Origin: Helianthus annuus
Lineage: Eukaryota > Streptophyta > Magnoliopsida > Asterales > Asteraceae
Direction of reading: 5' to 3'
NCBI RefSeq assembly: GCF_002127325.2
Contig: NC_035445.2
Span: 87,197,912 to 87,261,911, forward strand
DNA length: 64,000 bases
In this document: in pieces, positions 56,755 through 64,000 of the stretch
Position numbering within the stretch: the first letter of the stretch is position 1
Layout: each line of letters begins with the position of its first letter
Notes under the pieces: model-generated
What the model was told of the DNA's origin: nothing
Seen by the model: the letters and a program-made list of their open reading frames with translations, nothing else
Database searches by the model: none
Program-made: the position numbers and the translations under genes

Positions 56755-57172
56755 GAGTAAACTGCCATTTTGGTCCTTGAGGTTTGATCACTTTTGCCAC
56801 TTTAGTCCAAAACTCAAACCTTTTGCATCTGGGTCCCTGTGGTTTCAGTTTTATTGCCATTTTGGTCCAAAAATGAAATCAGGTCATATTTGTCTTATAA
56901 AATCTTGCAATTTTGTCCTTTTCCTTAGGGGCAAATCAGGTCATATTTGTCTTATAAAATCTGGTATTTATTTATAAAAAAGAAATGACCATTTTGCTTC
57001 TGCGGAAAAAGACAAAATAGCAGATTTTATAAGACAAATATGATCTGATTTCATTTTTGGACCAAAATGGCAATAAAACTGAAACCACAGGGACCCAGAT
57101 GCAAAAGGTTTAAGTTTTGGACTAAAGTGGCAAAAGTGACCAAACCACATGGACCAAAATGGCAGTTTACTC
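56755..57172. mobile_element. Fold-back MITE (418 bp), GAGTAAACTGCC family
   Basis: Arms of nearly 200 bp are reverse complements (GAGTAAACTGCC to GGCAGTTTACTC). The 9-bp flanks TTATTTTTA and TTCTTTTTG agree at seven positions. Within each arm the module CATTTTGGTCC...GTTT is itself repeated. Two near-identical small open frames on opposite strands are the two arms read twice. Confidence 0.87.
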
Positions 57173-57935
57173 TTCTTTTTGTTAACGTCATTATTTTAAT
57201 TCCATAAATCCATTATCCACCCATGAAATAAGATTTGTTTACAGTGTGTACATTATATATACTATTTACATACTTTTTTAAAAAGTGATTTTTTGAGTGC
57301 TTAAAATGCAAGACTTGAGAAAAGGGCACTCAAATTGGTCTGCCATTACAATGTTTTTTTAATCAACATGTAAATTCCAACATCCTTGTGAAATACATTA
57401 AAAATATTTAAGATATGTTTACTTATTCTTTTTTGTTTTACCATGAAATTCCCTCCCTTTTCTGTTCTTTTCCCCCGACAAAGATTTAAAAGTGTGAATT
57501 GGTAATCTTTCCGACAAAGATTAAAGATTAATTACTAATTAGGATTAGTTAGATCAGTACTCGAGACGTATCTTGAAATAATTGGCTTGAATTTGATGTT
57601 TCGAGTCTGTTATAATTTGTTTTGTGTCCTATTTCGTTGTAAGCTTTCGAGCGGCTTGCTGACTCTTTATATTCAGATATAAAGTGGTTTGCCGTTCAAA
57701 AACAAAAATCAACACTCAAGTGAGTTAAACCAGTTATTTGATGACCCCTTGGGAAATTTATACGAAAACACCACAAAATAAATCTGTAAGGTAGTTGTTG
57801 GCAATTCGGTTGCATTTTTCAAATTTGGGAAATAACGTGAGAAAACGTGCGGTTTTCCTTTGAGAAAGATTTAATTACCATTGTTTATTTTGATGAACCA
57901 TTGTCTTTGTCGGTTACGATAATTTTTTTTATATG
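57173..57935. other. Intergenic, no gene recognised
   Basis: AT-rich; no supported feature. Confidence 0.5.
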
Positions 57936-58577
57936 TAGGGTTGTAAATAAATAAACATTCGACGAACAATTCGTGAACTGTTTGACGGGAAATTCATTTA
58001 ATAAATAAACAAACACGAATAAAAAATTTCGTTTGCTAAGTTAAACGAACGAACATGAACAGAGGTCGCGTTCATTCGTTTACATTCGGTAATATGTTCA
58101 TTTAAAGGTTTTTATATGTTCTCTTCTTGTCCTCTCATTATTTTTTTTTTGTATTTTTGAAACCCTAGTTATACTATATGCTTCCCCCAACATCTCTCAT
58201 TTAGCCATTTCAATTTCACTTTGTCTTAAAGATTGACAAACTTTTTAGTTCTGTGTTAATCATGATTCTGATAATTACGTAAAATGGTTAAGTGTTTATT
58301 TATTTTTCAGTGGGTTCTTCGTAATCTTTATGATAAATTATGCAGATTTTATTCTATAAGTTGTTACTTGTTTGTATTCATTGATGCTCATGAAGTTAGT
58401 ATGAGTTCATCTGTGTTTGGTAAGTGTTTGTGAACATGTTTGTTACCTTAATGAACGAATACGAACAAGAAATCTCGTTGGGTAAGCGTTCGTGAACAGT
58501 TCATAGACATGTTCATTCCTTAATAAACGAACACAAACAACGCCTTATCATGTTTGTTTGGTTCGTTTACAGCCCTA
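57936..58577. mobile_element. hAT-like element with AGGGYTGTAAA ends (about 640 bp)
   Basis: The ends are TAGGGTTGTAAATAAAT and GTTTACAGCCCTA, inverted. The interior is rich in AAACGAACAYGAACA words and their complement near both ends. The flanking 8-mers do not match well, so the boundaries are less certain than for the other hAT copies. Confidence 0.65.
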
Positions 58578-58964
58578 CTAATACGTGATTACAGATTAGA
58601 GAATAAAATACAAAACATTTGTTATTCAATTGTTCCCAAATTTTTAACAAGTTGATGGAAATAAAATTTAAAACATTTACAACCATACGTTTTAATTTAT
58701 AAAAATACTAGTTTCTTTCCCATGCTACTCAATAGGAGTTCTGTCTTTTTTTTCTCCGTGCTACGTGGTTTGATTTTGATCATTATAGACTCGATTTGTC
58801 AGAAACTATAAAAGCAAAAATCGATATTGGTTCCGATAATTCAATACCGAAAACTATGATGTTTGGTCATAATAAGTTTGGTTCGTCATGGTATCGCAAC
58901 ACTAACAGCACTCACTATAGTCTATGATACTAAAAATATAATATAATCTATATCTATCTATCTA
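58578..58964. other. Intergenic ending in a (TCTA)n microsatellite
   Basis: No gene. The tract TATCTATCTATCTATC at 58951-58968 borders the next element. Confidence 0.5.
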
Positions 58965-59352
58965 TCTATACTTTCTATAAAAGGAGAAATCCCAATAACA
59001 TAAGAAAAGCTGATGTGGCAAGCAGAGAGGCTGTCCAATAACGTTTTTCTTATGTCATTATTACATCATAAAGCCTAATATATAAAATCATTTAAAATTC
59101 ACTCAAACATCTGCCAAAGTAAACATCTGCTCATTTATATCTGAGTTTACTTTAATACCCAACAGCAGTTGTTGTCATGCTCTCTAATGCTTTTACATCA
59201 GCAGATGTTTAAGGCTAATTACCGGCAAATTCAAATTAAAAAAATGCATGGGAATAAGTGATTTGCAATTAATGCATGTCACTCACAAACTCCTGTCAAT
59301 CATCTTCTTATATAAGGCTTTTCTTCTCATTTCCCTCTTCATATTTGATCAC
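58965..59352 (+). mobile_element. Helitron-like 5' end
   Basis: TCTATACTTTCTATAAAAGG follows an A and is followed by GCTGATGTGGCA, paralleling TCTATTATA ... GCTGACGTGGCA of the 33139 Helitron. A TATA-like TTATATAAGGC lies at 59308. The element is interrupted at 59353 by a gypsy LTR; its 3' end is not in the window. Confidence 0.5.
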
Positions 59353-59614
59353 TGATGTGTGCAAAATGCAACATATAAATTACATCAATTGTTGCATAAA
59401 ACTAACCCCTTTTTAGTACTAATGTTGGAAAAAGTGTGCTTTTGTCTTCCTTTTGTATTTTCAGGATTAAATAAATGAGCTCAAATGAACAAAAGAAGCA
59501 AAAAGACAGCTAAATCTAACATACATACAAGAAAAGGAATAAACGTGGCATGCCCGACTCCTCGACAACATCTTCCCAAGCAAAAACAAGAAAACAGAAG
59601 GCTGAACACGGCCC

Positions 59615-59720
59615 GTGCTCAATGAGCACAGGGGCGTGCCCAAGTGTCAGCATAAAAGACAAAGTTGTAGAAGCTTTTATCACCCACCACGGGGGCGTGC
59701 CCAGCGGACACGGGGCCGTG
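59615..59720. repeat. GC-rich palindromes in the gypsy LTR
   Basis: GTGCTCAATGAGCAC (59615-59629, 7+1+7) and CACGGGGCCGTG (59709-59720, 5+2+5) are perfect. Several CACGGGGxCGTG near-copies continue to 59880, and the motif reappears in the leader as GCACGGGCCGTGC (61247-61259). Confidence 0.88.
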
Positions 59721-59916
59721 GTCAACTCTAAGATTCGCAGAATCTGAGGAAATCTTGATAGTACAGATACGCTTCTGCACACGGGGTCGTGCCCAGCGGA
59801 CACGGGGGCGTGGTCAACTAATGCAGACAAACTGCAATTAATGAAGAAAGAGAAGAGGGATGGAAACGGGGTCGTGCCCAATGGACAAGAGGTCGTACCC
59901 GAGCTTCTGTTCAGGC

Positions 59917-59924
59917 TATAAATA
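59917..59924 (+). promoter_or_regulatory. TATA box of the gypsy LTR
   Basis: TATAAATA in CTATAAATAGGGG, about 565 bases into the LTR and just after the palindrome field. Confidence 0.75.
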
Positions 59925-61122
59925 GGGGTGCTTGGCTCACTGGAAAATCATCCCTTGGCCCACCACCTCTCTCACACTTCACCCACACTCCACCACCACC
60001 ATAACACCATCATCCACCACCATCATCCATCATCCATCATAGAGTGTGTGAGTAGTCTCGGGATCCAAGATTGATCGTAAGAGTTCTTGACAATCAAAGG
60101 CCATGTTTGCCTAAGTCTCTTACATCACTTGGTGAAGATAAGCATTTAGTGTAATACTTTTTATTGTTAATATTTTCGCACTTTTTATTTGGTTATGTAT
60201 TAATGACTTTAATAACTAGTTTTATATGTTGAAGGTGATTCTTCCTTATCATTTGTCCGTGGTTGATTGGCATTATTTTACTGTCTATATAAAATAAAAG
60301 ATTTTCACCATTCATATCTCCACGGTCTATATGGAGATATGTTGGTTACCTGATCGGGGGTTAAGGAAATGGTTTGGTAAGAGTCTTGCCATTGTTCAGT
60401 GTATAGATCCTGCAAGGACCTGGGTCAAATTTAGTAGGACCTCCATCAATACCCAATGGTATTGGATGGCGGGGGTCCAAACTCTTTGATCCCCTCATAT
60501 GTAAACTACTATTAAAACTTTAACCCGGCTACTTATGACTGTATCCCTGCTGACTCAGACTACTTAGCCGAGGGTAACGTCGCCTTCAAAAGAGGGGCCT
60601 ACCACAATATGCATTAATAACTTAATTAATTATATTTCAATAATCCGACCCTTTAGGGTTGTATCCATGCTGACTCAAACTACTGGGTTGAGGGTAACAT
60701 CACTTTCAAAAGAGGGGCCTACTACAATAACTAAGATAATCTCTTAAAAAGTGCAAAAGTGCGGAAATAATCAAATGTTACACTAAAGGCGAGTCAGATC
60801 CAAGTGATTCATCTTGTCTATCTGTTTTTAATTTTATTTTTATTTTCAGTATTTTAGTTTTTATTTTCTAGTTTAAAACCTTTTTCTAAATTTTTGATTT
60901 AATTAGACGTTGAGGATAAACCGGTATTAAAAGCTCTTGTGTCCTTGGACGACCTCGGTATCTTACCAACACTATACTACGCTCACGATGGGTGCACTTG
61001 CCCATATGTGTGTTTGGTGTTAGTAAATATCGTGTTTTATAAATTTAAAACTTGACTAAAGTGGTTAAAAGGGGCTAAAAATATACATAAAAATATATCA
61101 CACCACACACGCATCAAGTTTT

Positions 61123-61140
61123 TGGTGCCGTAGCCGGGGA
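61123..61140 (+). promoter_or_regulatory. Primer binding site, tRNA-Asp type
   Basis: TGGTGCCGTAGCCGGGGA lies six bases after the LTR end. It differs at two positions from the TGGCGCCGTTGCCGGGGA site used by Athila/Tat-type elements (complement of a tRNA-Asp 3' end), so this is probably that branch of gypsy. Confidence 0.85.
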
Positions 61141-61618
61141 CACAAGAATTTTAAGAAAGCTTAAAATCAACGGCCTAATCATTTTTTTTCTTATTTTTCT
61201 ATTTTGTTAGGATTTTTCTTATTTTTTTCAGCTTCTGCAGAACTCAGCACGGGCCGTGCCCGCTGAACACGCCCCGTGCCCAATCTTTGGTACTGGCAAT
61301 CCTGTTTTAAGTCAGACAGTAACTGAACACGGGGCCGTGCCCACTCAACACGCCCCGTGCCCAAGCGCCAGTTACTTAAAACAGAACCGTAAGATCCCGA
61401 CGGTTGGTAATTTCTGACACAAACATAAGTGATACTGATATTTTTTACTTTCGGCACTCTTATGGTACGTGGTGTCAAATATGTGGTGGCCCTCATAAAG
61501 AATTAGAATGTTATTTTCTAAATTATAAGCTCCACTATATGGACCCATTGTTTTCCTGTAGGCTTAAGAGGGGCGAAAGTAAAAATAATCCCTATCTCTC
61601 CCTCGAATGCGCTCAACC
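61141..61618 (+). pseudogene. Gypsy leader and start of a coding region, cut off by an LTR
   Basis: A leader with GC-rich palindromes is followed, from about 61404, by an open frame. It contains the knuckle-like CQICGGPHKELEC and basic residues, as seen at the start of some Athila/Tat-type ORFs. The frame enters the inserted LTR at 61619, so the rest of gag is not in the window. Confidence 0.65.
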
Positions 61619-64000
61619 TGTCACACCCTGGCTTTGCGGAAGCGTGGGTTATTTGGTGTGACTTCTTAATACCATAGCTTAATCACAACTAAGCTATATG
61701 AAAGTAAAACCATGATGATCATCCATTGATTCAAGTTTTAAAAGTAAAATACGACAACATTGTTTTCAAACGTCGACACATGCAACGAAAATACTACATA
61801 ACAAAATAAAATCTTGTTCATAAGACACAACCACATAACATGAAATAATATAGTTTAAGACTTGTGACTCGTCCAGGCAAAAGTCACAACCCCTAAACTT
61901 GAATGACATCACTCCTCTACGCAGCATGAAGACATAGCATACCTTGCTAGATCCCTAATTCCCTGAAATACATGTAATTTGAAAAATCAACAAAAGTTGA
62001 GCGAGTTCATGTAAAAGTGAGTATGTAAAACCTTTGTAATACATTTGTATGTATGAAAATCCCTGTTATGTAGCAAATAAGGAAAAATGAGATCACCATT
62101 GGTTTGCAAGGCCAATGATATGTGTGAAGTGCTGTAGGAAGACTCAAACCTAGCAGACTTTTGCGTCGGGCTCAAAGTCACCCCAAGGTCCGTACAGTTG
62201 GGCCTGGAGAGGGGTACACTCAGATAGATCTACCGTTAATAACCCTCGGTCCTACAATGAGGATTAATGGCCTCTAGTTTCCGCCTACCCACTCACATGA
62301 TCTAAGTAGTAACCCTCCTTACGCTAACCATACCATGTATAAAAGTATCCGTAATCATTGTAACATGTATTTCACCCCCGAAGTATAAAAACTGAAAACA
62401 GTTAAAAGAAAAGGGGGACATGAACTCACAGAAGTGCGTCTCGAAATAGTCAATCCTAATCAACCTGCTGCGTGACGACCTACACGTACTAACTTCTATT
62501 AGACGGACGGACGTGCCTTGGCTTAAGGTTTAACGTTTTTGGGAAATAGTTAGACAACTATTTCGTATTTACACTTCTTAATTATTTTGTAAATATATTC
62601 CTTCCCAAGGATGGGGGTATTAATACATGTGTGTTTTATAATTCCTGAAAATATATTTTTAAGTCTCACTTGAAAATATATTTTAAATCACTTGTCTAAA
62701 ATATTCTATCTCCAAAATATACATATTTTTCCCAAAAATATTATATTTTACTTCATACAATTTCCCAAAATAATACTTTATCAAAATACACATTTAAGGG
62801 TATTTTCCGAAAATACATAAGTTACATTTTAAGGTTCGTGTTGTAATAATAATACCGGTGTAACTTAAATATTTATTTGTGAAGGCGTTGGTATTATTTT
62901 GGAGTTGTATTTTCATGATATTTCAAGTAATATTATTTTTACTCTAAAAATAATATATCTCTAGTTCACAAAATAATCATATCATCATACAAGCGTTTTA
63001 CTATGAAATATATATTTAACAAGTTTTATTTGCGAAAATCCACCTCCGACACTTGGCAATTTTGTAATAAAAATCATGGCGAAGTTTATTTGGAAAAACA
63101 AGTCAAAAAATATATTTATAAACACTTGTAACAAAAATATTTCTAGGTGTTATTTTCTGGAAAAATTTCGCCAGAGTTTCCTCTGTAACTGGAGGTGGCC
63201 ACGCTTACTAGCGTATCATTTTCTTTTCAAAATTCAATCAAACAATTCACCAATCATCAATATACAATATTAAACATCAAACTTGTCAAAATAAGTCTAA
63301 ATCGCAAACTCATGAACTTGTAAGTCTTGTAAAAATACGTAGTAACTTTCCAACATATTTAGTAGGTTTCGTTATCTTTAAAAATAACTTTATTTTCTTA
63401 AAAACCTTACTTTTAAAGAATTTGAAGTTTTACAACTTCTAGTCAAGATTTACGAAAATATTTCTTTGTTAGATCTTCTTGTTACACAAGTGTTTACACA
63501 CTTGTTTATTCACCAAAATGCCTTTAGTTTATGTTAGATCCGGGTTTTAAACAGAACTTGCATCTTTTACTTGGTTCATCCGAAAAACCACTTGTAGATC
63601 TTTAGATCTACTAGTTTAGAACCTTATTTTACAAGAAAAATTTCATTTACACAAGTTCATGTTCATGAATGGAAGGGTTCATCATCTTACAACTTCTACA
63701 CTTAACATATTACTAGTTCATGTTCCATGAACATGATCTAGTATGGTTAGATGGTGATCCGTCCCACTACTAGCAACAAACAACATAAAATAATCACAAC
63801 TAGCCAAGATTTACAAGATTTACACCATTAGTTTCTCTTTATCCAACTAGTTTATCTTACTTTCAAGACTTTTAGTTATGATCTTGTGTGTTCTTGAATT
63901 TTAACCGTTAAATCACCTATTAACCACTTTAAACAAGATCAAGAGGATATTTAGAGGCACTTACTACTAGCTCGAGGCTAGGGAAGAAACAAGGCGTAAA
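61619..64000 (-). repeat. LTR of another gypsy element, running off the window
   Basis: It starts TGTCACACCCTGGC directly after gypsy coding sequence, with CAACC (61614-61618) the likely target duplication. The start resembles the reverse complement of the end of the 3726-7251 LTR (TGTCACACCCYG). A CCTACACGTACTA word near the start parallels the complement region of that LTR, so it is probably on the minus strand. No end or coding region is reached in 2.4 kb. Confidence 0.7.

Larger units (their letters stand above)
59353..61116 (+). repeat. 5' LTR of a gypsy element (1764 bp)
   Basis: It starts TGATGTGTGCAAAATGC and ends CACACACGCATCA, with inverted ends, followed six bases later by a primer binding site. 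It contains a TATA box, two cassettes of GCCCAGCGGACACGGGG (59699 and about 59792), and a 120-bp-spaced direct duplication starting GTATCCCTGCTGACTCA at 60541 and 60661. The open frames at 59516-59881 lie over the GC-rich repeats and are not genes. Confidence 0.9.

Noticed and set aside
56777..57150. Two nearly identical 60-residue proteins on opposite strands
   Set aside because: They are the two arms of a fold-back element read on each strand.

Overview
This window is plant nuclear DNA from a large, transposon-rich eudicot genome. The LTR families, the Sirevirus-type copia element and the hAT and Helitron ends look like Asteraceae, but that assignment is an impression and not a search result. 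Only one ordinary host gene is convincing. It is a 10-exon gene at 45621-51011 for a 272-residue thioredoxin-related transmembrane protein 2 (TMX2) homologue, with every splice junction in phase. No rRNA, tRNA or CRISPR is seen.

Left third (1-23442), a stack of nested LTR retrotransposons. A copia element of Sirevirus type occupies 10206-23442, with its 5' end lost to the left: long Gag, Pol, a very long third ORF, polypurine tract and 3' LTR. A 1425-bp solo LTR (15766-17190) with a perfect 5-bp duplication cuts its reverse transcriptase. A long minus-strand gypsy LTR (7252-10205) sits in its gag, and a plus-strand gypsy chromovirus (1-7251, three in-frame stops, 3.5-kb LTR) sits in that LTR. 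Insertion order: copia, then the gypsy LTR, then the chromovirus.

Middle (23443-45600). A repeat field of AACATGGYCATG-like words is followed by small elements: hAT MITEs, SINEs (one with a 17-bp duplication and a hAT nested in it) and fold-back elements. Next is a 3.0-kb minus-strand gypsy LTR with its initiator-Met primer binding site (28812-32362). The standout is 33139-39233, read here as a 6.1-kb non-autonomous Helitron. It has a TC start after A, a GC-rich hairpin, and a CTAG end before T. It carries intron-containing fragments of at least three unrelated host genes, all on the plus strand: NF-YA, a CARM1/PRMT4-type arginine methyltransferase and coatomer gamma. A fourth fragment may come from an HMG box. 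A 111-bp tandem repeat and a 690-bp hAT element lie between this and TMX2.

Right part (45600-64000). The TMX2 introns hold a SINE, three hAT-type elements and a Mutator-like fold-back element, all with visible target duplications. Downstream are further hAT, fold-back and Helitron ends and a decayed copia gag. Last comes the 5' LTR, tRNA-Asp-type primer site and leader of another gypsy element (59353-61618), interrupted at 61619 by yet another LTR that runs off the window.

A cross-cutting observation: four of the five complete or near-complete gypsy-type LTRs carry short GC-rich perfect palindromes, usually in pairs, although their sequences are unrelated. The fifth, a solo LTR, carries the same design in a weaker form.
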